64,000 bases of DNA from Legionella oakridgensis ATCC 33761 = DSM 21215 (GCF_000512355.1 NZ_CP004006.1:358501-422500); one strand, 5' to 3'. Positions 30,487 through 39,805 are shown, counted from the first letter of the stretch. The notes: generated by a model not told the origin, from the letters alone. A program made the numbers and translations.

Positions 30487-30602
30487 TATTTATCAGTGGT
30501 TTGTTGATGCGTGTTAGGTAAATAGAGCGGACCTTTTTGACCGCAGGCCGATAATTGTAAAATTATCATGAAAGCAAAAAAAATGTGATTGAGTGTTTTC
30601 AT
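30486..30602 (-). CDS. lptM: Small outer-membrane lipoprotein LptM (YifL family)
   Basis: A 38-residue precursor starting [14 protein letters not shown] with a lipobox LSAC at residues 17-20, then the family core [10 protein letters not shown]. LptM helps the LptDE lipopolysaccharide translocon mature by disulfide rearrangement. GGAAGAG precedes the ATG, and the stop overlaps the dapF start as TAATG. The lptM-dapF arrangement is widespread. Too short for most gene finders. Confidence 0.88.
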   Translation of the reverse strand: MKTLNHIFFAFMIILQLSACGQKGPLYLPNTHQQTTDK

Positions 30603-30650
30603 CACGCTCTTCCAGTTCAGATGATTGTGATAATTAAGAAATCATATAGG

Positions 30651-30772
30651 GTCTGTTTACATACCATTTTGCGTTTGAATGAGGTGAATAGCAAGCTCCC
30701 TCATAAATTCAAACATAAAAATAGCACCAGTCAGCTAAATTTGCAGTTGTGAAAATGCAAGATAAACAGACT
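30651..30772. repeat. MITE-like dispersed repeat, copy 1
   Basis: Bounded by GTCTGTTTACAT (30651) and the imperfect inverse GATAAACAGAC (ending 30771). The interior shares ATGAGGTGAATAGCAA (30679-30694) and CATTTTGCG with the reverse complement of a second element at 49651-49802. Both copies are followed by a TATAGCAT-like stretch. It has no coding capacity. It fills part of the 423-base gene-free stretch between lptM and the esterase gene; the rest (30773-31025) is AT-rich, with nothing else recognised. Confidence 0.65.
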
Positions 30773-31025
30773 TTCAATAGTATAGCATATTATGCGGCAA
30801 TATCTTGCCGCTATTTAGCTCAGTCATCTTGTGTTTTTCTGTTTTGTACTAAATACGTTTGTTTTTCGAATCTTATCAACTTGCCAGACATTTGAAAAAA
30901 CGGCTGCATGCTAAGATTTATAATGGTAGAGGTTATCTTTTCTATTCAGAATAATATTAATGATATTTCTACCTTGCCAGGCGCTTTTGCATTGGCGATA
31001 ATTCGGCTTTTTTATTGGAGAAATT

Positions 31026-31697
31026 TTGAACGTGTATATCAAAGACCCACAGCAACAGCCTCAAGCTTGTGTGATTTGGATGCATGGTTTGGGTGCTGAT
31101 GCTCAGGATATGGCTGGTTTGGCTGAACAATTAGCATTAAACTTACCAGTCCGGCACGTATTTTTAAATGCCCCCGTGCGGCCAGTTACTTTAAACAATC
31201 ATATGCCTATGCGTGCTTGGTATGATCTCATCAATAGGGATTTAACGGGGCGTGAAGACAAGAATGGCATTTTACAATCTAAAAACTTCATTCAACAGGT
31301 GATTGCTAATCAGCTGGCTGATGGATTTGCTTCAAATCAGATTTTTTTAGCCGGATTTTCACAAGGTGGGGCTATGGCTTTATTTACGGGCATATGCATA
31401 CCGGAACCTCTGGCTGGAATAATTGTTTTATCCGCTTATCTGCCATTAGTGGCAGAATGTAAACCTAATCAACACGTTGAGTCACCTATCTTTATAGCCA
31501 GTGGCAAATATGATCCCATCGTCTTGCCAACCTGGACTCAACAAAGCGCGGCATGGTTAACCGCACAAGGATATCAAAAAATTAGCATGCATGAATATTC
31601 CATGGAGCATGCGGTTTGCCATGAAGAAATTGCGGATATACGGCGGTGGTTAATCCATGAGATTTCAGCCATTCATTGCAAAGGGGGCGAACGATGA
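31026..31697 (+). CDS. Alpha/beta-hydrolase carboxylesterase (EstB/acyl-protein-thioesterase-like)
   Basis: 223 residues of the phospholipase/carboxylesterase family. Catalytic Ser112 is in GFSQGG, the acid is Asp in SGKYDPIV and the histidine is in MEHAVC; WMHGLGADAQDM provides the oxyanion-hole region. Start is TTG 31026 behind GGAG (6 bases); GTG 31032 is possible. Its stop overlaps the ratA start as ATGA. Substrate is likely short-chain esters. Confidence 0.85.
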   Translation: MNVYIKDPQQQPQACVIWMHGLGADAQDMAGLAEQLALNLPVRHVFLNAPVRPVTLNNHMPMRAWYDLINRDLTGREDKNGILQSKNFIQQVIANQLADGFASNQIFLAGFSQGGAMALFTGICIPEPLAGIIVLSAYLPLVAECKPNQHVESPIFIASGKYDPIVLPTWTQQSAAWLTAQGYQKISMHEYSMEHAVCHEEIADIRRWLIHEISAIHCKGGER

Positions 31698-32122
31698 CTA
31701 TTGTTAAAAAATCACGCGTTGTGCCTTTCACTTGTGAGCAAATGTATAATCTGGTTAATGATGTAGAGCATTACGATGAATTTTTACCTTTCTTTTCAAA
31801 GAGCCTCGTCCATCATCGTGATGAAGACGAAGTACAGGCCACTTTGGTGATTGTTGCAGCAGGGATGAGTAAATCATTTACCACACGCAATCGCTTGCAG
31901 GCCAATAAGATGATAGAAATACGATTGGTGGATGGGCCTTTTAGCCATTTGGAAGGCTTTTGGCGGTTTGATGAAGTTCCAGAGGGTTGCCATATTTCTT
32001 TTGATCTTGAATTTGATTTTGCGGGTCGTATGCTTTCCATGTTGTTAGGCTCTGTTTTTGAACAAATCAGTGACAAAATGGTTGATGCTTTTTGTGAGCG
32101 TGCCAAGGTTTTATATGGTTAA
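31694..32122 (+). CDS. ratA: RatA/COQ10-type START-domain protein
   Basis: 142 residues; a single START/polyketide-cyclase-like domain (VNDVEHYDEFLPFFSKS, FSHLEGFWRFDEV). E. coli RatA was described as inhibiting 70S association, while the mitochondrial and other bacterial homologues bind ubiquinone (COQ10). Couples to the esterase (ATGA) and overlaps rnfH by 8 bases, the usual ratA-rnfH pair. Confidence 0.88.
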   Translation: MTIVKKSRVVPFTCEQMYNLVNDVEHYDEFLPFFSKSLVHHRDEDEVQATLVIVAAGMSKSFTTRNRLQANKMIEIRLVDGPFSHLEGFWRFDEVPEGCHISFDLEFDFAGRMLSMLLGSVFEQISDKMVDAFCERAKVLYG

Positions 32123-32381
32123 AGTTGAAATCGTGTACGTTCCATTAAATGCTCCCCCGGTTCATAAGCATTTGATGGTAGAAATAGGAACAACCGTGGC
32201 ACAGGCAATAGATTGTTCCAGAATACAAGTGGACTATCCTGAAACCAAACACATGGCCATTGGAATTTTTGCACGGCAAGTAGCACTTGATAAAATCGTA
32301 AAAGAAGGTGACCGTATCGAAATTTACCGGCCGCTGATGATTGATCCTAAGGAAAAAAGACGGGAGCGGGCAAAGCCATAG
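32115..32381 (+). CDS. rnfH: RnfH/RatB family ubiquitin-fold protein
   Basis: 88 residues from ATG 32115 (MVKVEIVYVPLNAPPVHK). Beta-grasp fold with the conserved GIFARQVALDKIVKEGDRIEIYRPL and a basic tail KEKRRERAKP. Function unknown; constantly linked to ratA. It starts inside the end of ratA. Confidence 0.9.
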   Translation: MVKVEIVYVPLNAPPVHKHLMVEIGTTVAQAIDCSRIQVDYPETKHMAIGIFARQVALDKIVKEGDRIEIYRPLMIDPKEKRRERAKP

Positions 32382-32524
32382 AACCTGGCCCGCACCAGGA
32401 AAATCATGCAGGGGCTCATGATATGAGATTGCTAGTATTTGTCACTTGCTGTTTGCCTGCAAAGGTAGAATATCCCAGTTTATTGCATGGGTTCAAAGAC
32501 ACTTTGCGATCAACGTTGACTGTT

Positions 32525-32848
32525 TTAATGTGCTATAGGTTGCTCTTCAATTCGAGCCAATCTTCCATGGACAAAATACAAGCTTAAATGACGTTTTTCC
32601 ATAGGACCGCTTCCTTTACGCCATGTGTAGGCATAATCCCAACGGTCATTATTAAATAAAGGGCTAAGCAAGCTGGTACCCATGAGGATGGCTGTGTCTT
32701 CTTTACTCATGCCAATTTTTAAACGTTCGATTTTGGATTGGGGAAGCAAATTTCCCTGTTGGACAACACGTCTTGAGAAATCGTAAGAAGTACAACTTGT
32801 GAAGAAGCATAGAAATGCTAAAAGTGTGAGAATGGTTTTAATTCGCAT
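32525..32848 (-). CDS. bamE: Outer-membrane assembly lipoprotein BamE
   Basis: 107 residues from ATG 32848 (MRIKTILTLLAFLCF) with lipobox FTSC. Core motif LKIGMSKEDTAILMGTSLL is the SmpA/OmlA signature. Part of the BAM complex that inserts beta-barrels. Divergent from fur with 82 bases between, the classic bamE-fur arrangement. Confidence 0.93.
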   Translation of the reverse strand: MRIKTILTLLAFLCFFTSCTSYDFSRRVVQQGNLLPQSKIERLKIGMSKEDTAILMGTSLLSPLFNNDRWDYAYTWRKGSGPMEKRHLSLYFVHGRLARIEEQPIAH

Positions 32849-32930
32849 TTTTTTTGCCTGCAGAGAAAAATTTCGCCATAATAGCATGCAATCCATCGAA
32901 AGAGTACAGGTGATAACTTAAGGAGTTTGT

Positions 32931-33374
32931 GTGGGAGAGAGTCAGCAGTTAAAGGATGTCGGACTTAAAATAACAATGCCTCGCCTGAAGGTTTTACAAA
33001 TTCTTGAACAAGCCAGTGAACATCATCTGAGTGCAGAAGATGTTTATAAGGCTTTATTGGACATGGGTGAAGACGTTGGTTTGGCAACCGTATATCGAGT
33101 TCTTGCTCAGTTTGAAGCCGCAGGATTAATTAATCGCCATAATTTTGAAGGTGGATATTCTGTGTATGAATTAAGCCAGGGTGCTCATCATGATCATTTG
33201 GTTTGTGTGCAGTGTGGGCGAGTAGAAGAGTTTATGGATGAAATCATTGAAAAACGTCAGAAAATAATTGCCGAGCAGGCTCGTTTTAAGATGACGGATC
33301 ACGCTTTGAATATTTATGGGATATGCCCCGATTGTCTGGCAGAAAAAAAGCATTCAAAGCAAGATGTGACGTAA
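32931..33374 (+). CDS. fur: Ferric uptake regulator Fur
   Basis: Iron-responsive repressor, 147 residues. The winged helix includes RLKVLQILEQ and GLATVYRVLAQFEAAGL; metal ligands are in AHHDHLVCVQCG and ICPDC. GTG start 5 bases after AAGGAG. A shared divergent promoter region with bamE is likely. Confidence 0.96.
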   Translation: MGESQQLKDVGLKITMPRLKVLQILEQASEHHLSAEDVYKALLDMGEDVGLATVYRVLAQFEAAGLINRHNFEGGYSVYELSQGAHHDHLVCVQCGRVEEFMDEIIEKRQKIIAEQARFKMTDHALNIYGICPDCLAEKKHSKQDVT

Positions 33375-33428
33375 GTCTTTCTTTAAAGAAAAAGAAGTTC
33401 TAATTCATCAGGCTGTGCAAAATTGTTA

Positions 33429-33830
33429 TCATTCAAGCATCGATGGGAGGGTTTGCGCCTGTTCTATCCATGATTCAATTTTTGTCATGCTGGGCATTGC
33501 TCGCACTAGGTTGGCTTGCTCATTGACTTGCAGCATGGTTTGAAATAGCTTTTCGGGGGTAAACTGTGCAAGAGTCTGTACTGAGTCTACTCCACTGAAT
33601 TCCAGGAGTTCTGCATACTCTTCCCCTATGCCATTAATTCTTGCCAAATCAGCTTGCTGAGTCCATTTGAGAATTAATTTTGGGTTAATTCCTGTTTCTT
33701 TTGCCAATGCTTGTCGTCCGCTACGCTGACTACAGGCTGCAAGTAATTGCTCTTGATCTTCTATACCGGCTTTTTGTAATAGTTCCCTGAACTTTACACC
33801 TATACTTTCCAGTTGGGATAACTTGTACAC
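33429..33830 (-). CDS. DUF4332-like helix-hairpin-helix protein
   Basis: 133 residues with two helix-hairpin-helix-like repeats (LESIGVKFRELLQKAGI and INGIGEEYAELLEFSGVDS), the pattern of the DUF4332 family. Soluble, no signal peptide. Function unknown; DNA binding is possible but unproven. Lies between fur and the amidoligase operon. Confidence 0.7.
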   Translation of the reverse strand: MYKLSQLESIGVKFRELLQKAGIEDQEQLLAACSQRSGRQALAKETGINPKLILKWTQQADLARINGIGEEYAELLEFSGVDSVQTLAQFTPEKLFQTMLQVNEQANLVRAMPSMTKIESWIEQAQTLPSMLE

Positions 33831-33929
33831 GGTGGCTCCATGAATTTTGCGAGGTACACTATAAGTATATACTGCCCGGGAAAATCAAAGGGAGCCAAAT
33901 CATATTTTTTTACAGGGTGACTAGGGTGA

Positions 33930-34634
33930 CTAAAGCAACTGCAGCAAATCTTGCAAGCTACTTGTCAGAATGTGGATTAACTGATTAAACGTCTCTTTGT
34001 TTTTCATCAATGCCTGATTACTTTCCACTTCAATACCCAGGTAATTTTTTTGATGATGTTGTTTGCGAAGAGCCGTGGTGAAACCATCGCTTGTTCCTTG
34101 ATAAGGATAATTAAGACGTACGCGATAAGCAGCTGGTCGGTGTATGAGTAAATTTTGCCAGATGCGAGCTACTTCTTTTTCACCATGCCGCTTGGGATCA
34201 TATAAAAGCGACATGGCGGCGTTTCGTAGAACGCCGTTAAGCTCTGGTGTAAAGCTGTGAATCGATAAATGTAATACCTGCTGTCCTTGATGAATATGAT
34301 TAGCAATTATTTGTTCAGTTCGTTGCCGGAAAGGCAAATAATACTTTTCTACGATGGTTTGTCTATCTTGCTTTGACAGCGAGCGAGTGAATTCCGAAAA
34401 ACATTTAGGATTGGTTAAGCTGCGATTGCAATCAATCAATAAACGGGTAATTGTTGTTTTTGTATAATCGCAACCAAACGTTTGGCTTAACTGTTCGGCA
34501 ATTTCACATGCTCCAATATCGAAGGCACGATGCGTTTGTAAAACAGCTTCTTGTTGGGAAAACAAATGCCAATACTCATCAGGGACGTCATTACCGGCAT
34601 GTTCACAGCTTAATACTAATACGGTTGGTTTCAT
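33930..34634 (-). CDS. N-formylglutamate amidohydrolase-like enzyme
   Basis: 234 residues of the FGase family, which hydrolyses N-formyl- or N-acyl-glutamate-type amides. Recognisable blocks: VLSCEHAGNDVPDEY (metal-ligand region), LLIDCNRSL, LHLSIHSFTPEL and EVESNQAL. Its start overlaps the preceding GCS2-like gene by 4 bases. Last gene of a four-gene operon; probably removes or edits a group made by the two ligases. Confidence 0.82.
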   Translation of the reverse strand: MKPTVLVLSCEHAGNDVPDEYWHLFSQQEAVLQTHRAFDIGACEIAEQLSQTFGCDYTKTTITRLLIDCNRSLTNPKCFSEFTRSLSKQDRQTIVEKYYLPFRQRTEQIIANHIHQGQQVLHLSIHSFTPELNGVLRNAAMSLLYDPKRHGEKEVARIWQNLLIHRPAAYRVRLNYPYQGTSDGFTTALRKQHHQKNYLGIEVESNQALMKNKETFNQLIHILTSSLQDLLQLL

Positions 34635-35860
34635 AATGCATTAAATAATTGATTGTTTATCAAACAATGTCCCAATTGACGATAAACGCGTTGTATCGTT
34701 GATCTGCTAAAATCATTTCCACAAGCACGTAATATACGCTCACTCAAATTACCATGCCTTAAAATATGTTCTAGGGCATGCTGACTGGTATTATCCAGAT
34801 CGCTGGATGCTTTTTCTATCAGTGACGACCAGACATCACGAATGCTCATGTTGCGTTTGGGAAGCTGCCACTGTGTTAAAACTTCCATATCGTCAATGTG
34901 TACGGACAAACCTTTTTTAATGCTTTGATCGTAGATTGACTTCAGTTTTTTGGTTTCGCAGACAGGTTTTGTATGAATCGGTGATTGGGAATACCAATAT
35001 TTGAGAATAGCATGGATGGCCTGAGCGATTGCAATATCTGCTTGCACACATTCTTGAGAATCAATGATTCGAATTTCAACGGCTTTGCTTTCAAATTTGG
35101 CAATGGCACCACGAGAATTCAACCATTCAAATTGCAGAATACCTTGAGAGTCCCAGGCATTTATATCGCGATACATTGGTTTTAAAATCTCTAGCTCATA
35201 CTGTGCCTCGGAGCAGATAAATTCAGGAATAATATCGCCACTGATGGAAGGAATGCGCTCCTGATTTTTCCCATAATAAAAAAGGCGTGAATCCAAAAAG
35301 CCAGTGCTTTTACCATCTAAAAATGGGGTGCTGGCCGCTATAGCAGGCAACAAAGGAAGAAGCAAACGGATCGTATTATGTAATTGGCAAAATTCCTCAT
35401 CATTGGCAAAAGGAAGATTGACATGCATGCTTTGTAGATTAGCCCAACCATGACCTTGGCAATTAAAAATTTGATCATATTGTTGATAAATACTTTTGTT
35501 GCCATGAGGCCAACGTTGCGTTTCCAGCAAAGGATTCATCCAGGGATGTGCCCCCGTGGGTAAAAACTGTAAATTGTGTTGTGCTAGTAAAGGCTGTAAT
35601 TGTAAAATTGTCTGTTGAAATTGATTAGCAATGGGAGTCGTTGGCGATTTTGGACCATTGTTTTTAAGTTCAAGAACATGCATGACCAATTCATTACTGA
35701 CGGCAATTTCGTCCAGAGCGATTTCATTAACCAGTTCACCGGCCAATGTATGCAAAATTAAGTCGCTTTTAGGTTGTACAGATAACGTATTTCGGTCAAC
35801 CAGCATGTATTCGATTTCAATTCCTAATACTGAAAATAAAGAATAATTAGACATAACCAT
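34631..35860 (-). CDS. GCS2-like carboxylate-amine ligase
   Basis: 409 residues, related to glutamate-cysteine ligase type 2 (GCS2). GIEIEYMLVD is the nucleotide/Mg-binding opening; THAH-like block appears as TGAHPWMNP, and SMHVNLPF and ESKAVEIRIIDSQEC follow. Such enzymes join an amino acid's carboxylate to an amine with ATP. It starts inside the end of the ATP-grasp gene (ATG 35860 or 35854) and overlaps the amidohydrolase. Genuine GshA activity is unlikely given the operon. Confidence 0.82.
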   Translation of the reverse strand: MVMSNYSLFSVLGIEIEYMLVDRNTLSVQPKSDLILHTLAGELVNEIALDEIAVSNELVMHVLELKNNGPKSPTTPIANQFQQTILQLQPLLAQHNLQFLPTGAHPWMNPLLETQRWPHGNKSIYQQYDQIFNCQGHGWANLQSMHVNLPFANDEEFCQLHNTIRLLLPLLPAIAASTPFLDGKSTGFLDSRLFYYGKNQERIPSISGDIIPEFICSEAQYELEILKPMYRDINAWDSQGILQFEWLNSRGAIAKFESKAVEIRIIDSQECVQADIAIAQAIHAILKYWYSQSPIHTKPVCETKKLKSIYDQSIKKGLSVHIDDMEVLTQWQLPKRNMSIRDVWSSLIEKASSDLDNTSQHALEHILRHGNLSERILRACGNDFSRSTIQRVYRQLGHCLINNQLFNAL

Positions 35861-37296
35861 GTTTCCTACGAATGCGTTGTAAAAAAACGCTCATAATTTG
35901 TTGATAAAGGTTTTCGCCCAGAACTTGATCTTCAACCCCTTGATCGATGTTAGGATTGTCATTCACTTCAATGACGTAATTTTTGTCATCAAGACTTTTG
36001 ATGTCCACACCATAGAGGCCATCGCCAATTAAACGGGTTGCCTTCAAAGCCGTTTTAATAACAGATTCAGGGACCTCATGCAGAGGGACGGTGTCAAATT
36101 CACCCTCGAATTCTTTTTTGAATCCCAGTTATAAATTTGCCAATGGCCTTTGGCCATGTAATAACGGCAAGCAAACAGTGGCTTGTTATCTAGAACTCCA
36201 ATGCGCCAGTCAAATTCGGTGGGTATAAAAGGCTGAAGTAAAATTAAATCGGATGTTTTAAAAAATTGTGCCAGAGATTTTTGTAAGCTTTTGCAGTCAT
36301 CCAATTTAATAACACCATGAGAAAAAGCACTGTCCGGTTTTTTCAGGACACAAGGAAATTCTATAGCGGGTAATGATTGATCATACTTACTAATAAATAA
36401 AGTTTCAGGGGTTAATACTTGATGGCTGCGCATTAACTCAGCCAGATAAACTTTGTTTGTGCATTTGACGATGGATTGTGGATCATCAATAACCACCAGG
36501 TTTTCTTGTGCTGCGCGTCTGGCAAAACGATACGTATAATGATCAACGGCGGTGGTTGCGCGAATAAAAAGAGCATCGTATTCGGCAATGAATTTGCTAT
36601 CGTTTTTATCAATTAAATCGACGTTAAGTCCTAAGGATTCTCCTGTACTAATGAATGCTTCAATGGCTTTTTTATTGGAAGGGGCATTAGGTTCATTGGG
36701 GTCTGTAAGAATGGCCAAATCATGAAAACGGGGCTTCTTTCGCCATTGATAAAACCGTTTTTTAGTAAAATAGGTTTCAGCCGCTTGCTTCATGAAATCA
36801 TAATGATGATCTGGAATATCACTGAGTGATAAAGCCGTCACTTTTTTGATGTACCATTGCTTCTTTTTCTCTAAGGTGAAACGAATAAGTGGCAGAGGGA
36901 ATAAGCCATGTAATTTTTTGCCAAATTAGCATGCCTTTTGGCAATATTTTGTCCGAAATAAAGACTCAATACAAACTCTTCCCCTTTAATGTCGTGTAAG
37001 CTGTGTTGTATTTCTTCATCAATATCCAGAGAAATTTGTTTAGTCAAGCTGGTGCTTAAAACGTCCTGAATATTCAGTGCAGAAGGAATGGCTTTATGGT
37101 CGCGAGCTTGTGCCAATAATGACACATAGTAACCAATGGTTTGGTAATCGTAAGAACGACAAAGATTAATAATGCGCATCGTCTGGGTTTGGTGATAGCT
37201 GTCATTTGACAGGTAATCTGAAGCTTGAATAATAGGAGCCAGTGAACTTAAAAAACTCCAACTTTGTGGATCATCAGTAATCAGAACCGTTTGCAT
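35847..37296 (-). CDS. RimK-family ATP-grasp ligase with N-terminal RLAN domain, two frameshifts
   Basis: Three frames join into one 483-residue protein. Part 1 (VLITDDPQSWSFL, INLCRSYDYQTIGYYVSLLA) is an RLAN domain. Part 2 (RHDLAILTD-like, ALFIRATTAVDHYTYRFARR, CVLKKPDSAFSHGV) and part 3 (GDGLYGVDIKS, VIEVNDNPNIDQG) form the ATP-grasp. Breaks are single missing bases in T runs 36914-36919 and 36114-36119; repair restores KKLHGLFPLPLIRFTLEKKK and DSKKEFEGEFDTVPLHEVP. It likely adds amino acids to a carboxylate, as RimK does to S6. Overlaps the C39 gene upstream by 23 bases. Confidence 0.83.
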
Positions 37297-38014
37297 TCTG
37301 CTTCCTTTTTGGTTTTATAATTAATAAATTGGCGTCATAAGTATAGACGCCCAACATGATGGCATTAATCAAGCGATTACTGTTTACCTTATAGTAATTA
37401 TCGTGTGATAAGGGATTTTCGCGATGAGGATCGGCGACAATGATATGCCTATTTTTATCATCATAGCCGCATAATACAACAAAATGTCCGCAAGGTGTGC
37501 CCCGGATATCATCATAAAAGGCAACGCCATCATTTGAATAAATTTCGCGTGCGCTGCGGTATAGATAAGTTGCACTTAAGCCAGTCAATATAGGAATTTT
37601 TTGATTAAAATATTCTTTAAGTAACTGTACACTGATTGTATTAAAACGAACATCCCCGCCTGATTTTAAATAATCTTGATAAGCAATACTGGATTGCAGA
37701 ATACCTTTATCCCATTTGTGTTTCATTTGTGCATCCAATTTGGCAATCAGATTTTCCCGAGACGATGCACAATTCTCAAACCACGTTGGATCGAATACAT
37801 CCAAGTTATTGATATAAATAGTTGTCTCAAAATCGTGCATTAATGCATGCTTGCCCAGTAAGGGAGCTAATGTTCCCCCTGATAGAGAGCGTTCTACCTC
37901 TCCTACAACTGTTTCAAGAGAAATATCCAAGCCATAATAAGCATACATGGCATGCAAACAAGTCGGGCCACAGGTTTCATCATCAGGTTGAGTATGAATC
38001 GTCAAATCAATCAT
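37274..38014 (-). CDS. C39-like papain-fold peptidase
   Basis: 246 residues. Catalytic Cys is in DDETCGPTCLHAMY, His in GTPCGHFVVLCGYDD and Asp in VADPHRE, the C39/papain-like triad. No signal peptide or ABC-transporter domain, so it acts in the cytosol. First gene of the operon; may process or proofread a peptide made by the downstream ligases. Confidence 0.82.
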   Translation of the reverse strand: MIDLTIHTQPDDETCGPTCLHAMYAYYGLDISLETVVGEVERSLSGGTLAPLLGKHALMHDFETTIYINNLDVFDPTWFENCASSRENLIAKLDAQMKHKWDKGILQSSIAYQDYLKSGGDVRFNTISVQLLKEYFNQKIPILTGLSATYLYRSAREIYSNDGVAFYDDIRGTPCGHFVVLCGYDDKNRHIIVADPHRENPLSHDNYYKVNSNRLINAIMLGVYTYDANLLIIKPKRKQNANGSDY

Positions 38015-38088
38015 GAGTAAGAAGTTCGGAAATAACGCGTGATACTAGAGCATCAATATCATTAAGTTAGATGGCAATGCTTGGTTTG

Positions 38089-38561
38089 TCAATTAAGAAC
38101 TTTTAATGATAACTCAAGAATAAAATGCGCAATTTCTTCAGGATGGGTAGGATAGTTGATGTATGCTTTTACATTGAGTGGTTGATTGATGCGTTGGCTG
38201 GTCTGTTTTGACCGGTTTATCATGTCTTTTACGAGGTCACCCTGCTCGCAGGTAAAGTAAACATCTGTTTCTGGTCTGCGCAAAAATTGGGCCTGAAAGG
38301 ATTTGAAAGCCAGTGACACTTTCATTCCGGATTGTTTAGCATGATAAAATCCATGCAAACCACCCGCAACATCCGCTCCTATCGACAGAGCTCCAAAATA
38401 CATAGAGTGTAAATGATTTTTACTTTTTCGAGATAAGGGTAATTTTACGACGATTTCTTTTTCATTTAATTGAATTAATTTTGGTTTTAGATAACCAATT
38501 AAAGGAACTTTAAATCGGCCAAAATACCATAAAAAAATTTAAAACGATTCAAAGCGTTCAT
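38089..38561 (-). CDS. DUF4442 hot-dog thioesterase-like protein, frameshifted
   Basis: The frame from ATG 38561 (MNALNRFKFF) goes off after ten codons; the rest (WYFGRFKVPLIGYLKPK, then MYFGALSIGADVAGG to the end) is in another frame. Seven A bases on the plus strand at 38531-38537 where eight fit restore a 157-residue DUF4442 protein. The family has a hot-dog fold and is thought to act as thioesterase; no function is established. Uncertain whether the break is real. Confidence 0.7.
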
Positions 38562-38574
38562 GTTAGGTCTATCC

Positions 38575-39126
38575 TTAGGAATTTGCCGTCACGCGTAAAT
38601 TTGAAATAACTTTTTTAACACCGCGTACTGAACTGACACGTTTTAATATGGCCGTAATGGACTTGTCAGTTTTTAGATCACCAGATAGAGTTACAATACC
38701 ATTGGTGGTTGAGGCGTTGATACCAACCAGCGGAATGGATTCATCATCCAGCACTTTAGCTTTCAGGACGGCAGCTTCTACTTTGGCAGTAATATAAGCA
38801 TCGGCAAAAGCGGTATTGACTACTTTAATTTCCAAATTATCAGCTTCAACTTCTTTGACGCCGCGGGTGGATTTTGCAAGCCTTAACGCATCAACAAACG
38901 CTTGTCTATCTTTAACATGGCCGCTTAATTGTACAATGCCGTCTTCTGTTGACACGGAGATTTTCAGAGGGTTCAAATTTTTATTCTTGGTAAATTTGGC
39001 GGTAATGATGGTTGTAATGACGGAGTCGCTGAAATCCTGTTCAATTTCTTTTAAATCAGCTGACTGGGCCTGTGACACAAATAATGCCAATAACATTGAA
39101 ATGATGAGGTGTTTTATCGGGCGCAT
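38575..39126 (-). CDS. Periplasmic protein with two BON domains (OsmY-like)
   Basis: 183 residues from ATG 39126 with signal peptide (MRPIKHLIISMLLALFVSQAQSA, cleavage before D). Two BON domains follow: VSTEDGIVQLSGHVKDRQ and INASTTNGIVTLSGDLKTDK. BON domains bind phospholipid or envelope surfaces; OsmY-type proteins respond to envelope stress. The in-frame region upstream lacks a start with a Shine-Dalgarno. Confidence 0.8.
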   Translation of the reverse strand: MRPIKHLIISMLLALFVSQAQSADLKEIEQDFSDSVITTIITAKFTKNKNLNPLKISVSTEDGIVQLSGHVKDRQAFVDALRLAKSTRGVKEVEADNLEIKVVNTAFADAYITAKVEAAVLKAKVLDDESIPLVGINASTTNGIVTLSGDLKTDKSITAILKRVSSVRGVKKVISNLRVTANS

Positions 39127-39241
39127 GTTAACCTCAAATGAAGGTATCAAGGCATCCATTATAGCACTGCTAACCTTAATACAGCCAGGCAATTCACAAA
39201 GATATCCACAGAGTGTGGATAAATTACTATAATGAAAGCGT

Positions 39242-39703
39242 TTAATATAATTTCATATCCAGTGCTTGGATGAGATAAGTTTTTTGAGTCGTTTCCAGGA
39301 CCGTAACAGCAAATTCAACAGTCCGATTAAGTTCCGGGATCCAAATAACTTGAGTAATACGCCACCATTGAACACCATCAAAAAAATTACTGTTGTTGAT
39401 GACGCCCGATTCAAGAATTTTCGCAGGTCCTTTCAGTTGTGGGTGCAGGGTAAGTTGTCTGCTTTTGATGATGTCCATCTTGCCACCTAAAAAATCATGC
39501 AACGCAGTCCGGGCATTATAGGTGTAACAGGATTGTATGAATTGATAATAATCAGGATTTTCTTGATAACTGACGGAAAGCGTAGTGACTAAGGTATTTT
39601 GTGTCCATTGTATGACTTTATTGTCGTCATCGGCGGCGTGGGTATTTATGGATATAAACAACGATAATATGAACGATAAGCTCAACGTTAATCGTCGATT
39701 CAT
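39242..39703 (-). CDS. Exported IcmL/DotI-like protein
   Basis: 153 residues. N-terminal signal peptide (MNRRLTLSLSFILSLFISINTHA) replaces the usual membrane anchor. The mature part (VIQWTQNTLVTTLSVSY, GPAKILESGVINN, VQWWRITQVIWIP) resembles the periplasmic domain of Dot/Icm component IcmL (DotI). I infer a free periplasmic paralogue of unknown role; the match is by eye and moderate. Divergent from uvrA. Confidence 0.55.
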   Translation of the reverse strand: MNRRLTLSLSFILSLFISINTHAADDDNKVIQWTQNTLVTTLSVSYQENPDYYQFIQSCYTYNARTALHDFLGGKMDIIKSRQLTLHPQLKGPAKILESGVINNSNFFDGVQWWRITQVIWIPELNRTVEFAVTVLETTQKTYLIQALDMKLY

Positions 39704-39749
39704 GGTAGTTTCCTTCTACAGTATCCATTGTGGGAATGCGCACAACTAT

Positions 39750-39778
39750 TTGTTATATCAGTATAGCAGATATATAAT
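39750..39778 (+). promoter_or_regulatory. Candidate uvrA promoter
   Basis: TTGTTA (39750-39755), 17 bases, TATAAT (39773-39778), 28 bases before the uvrA start. Perfect -10. I see no clear LexA-type operator (CTG-N10-CAG) overlapping it. Confidence 0.55.
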
Positions 39779-39805
39779 TTGTTTTTTTTTGAGTCAAAAA
39801 TAGCC

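Noticed and set aside
30908..31099. Short open frame before the esterase gene
   Set aside because: It overlaps the esterase start, has no Shine-Dalgarno and no recognisable sequence.
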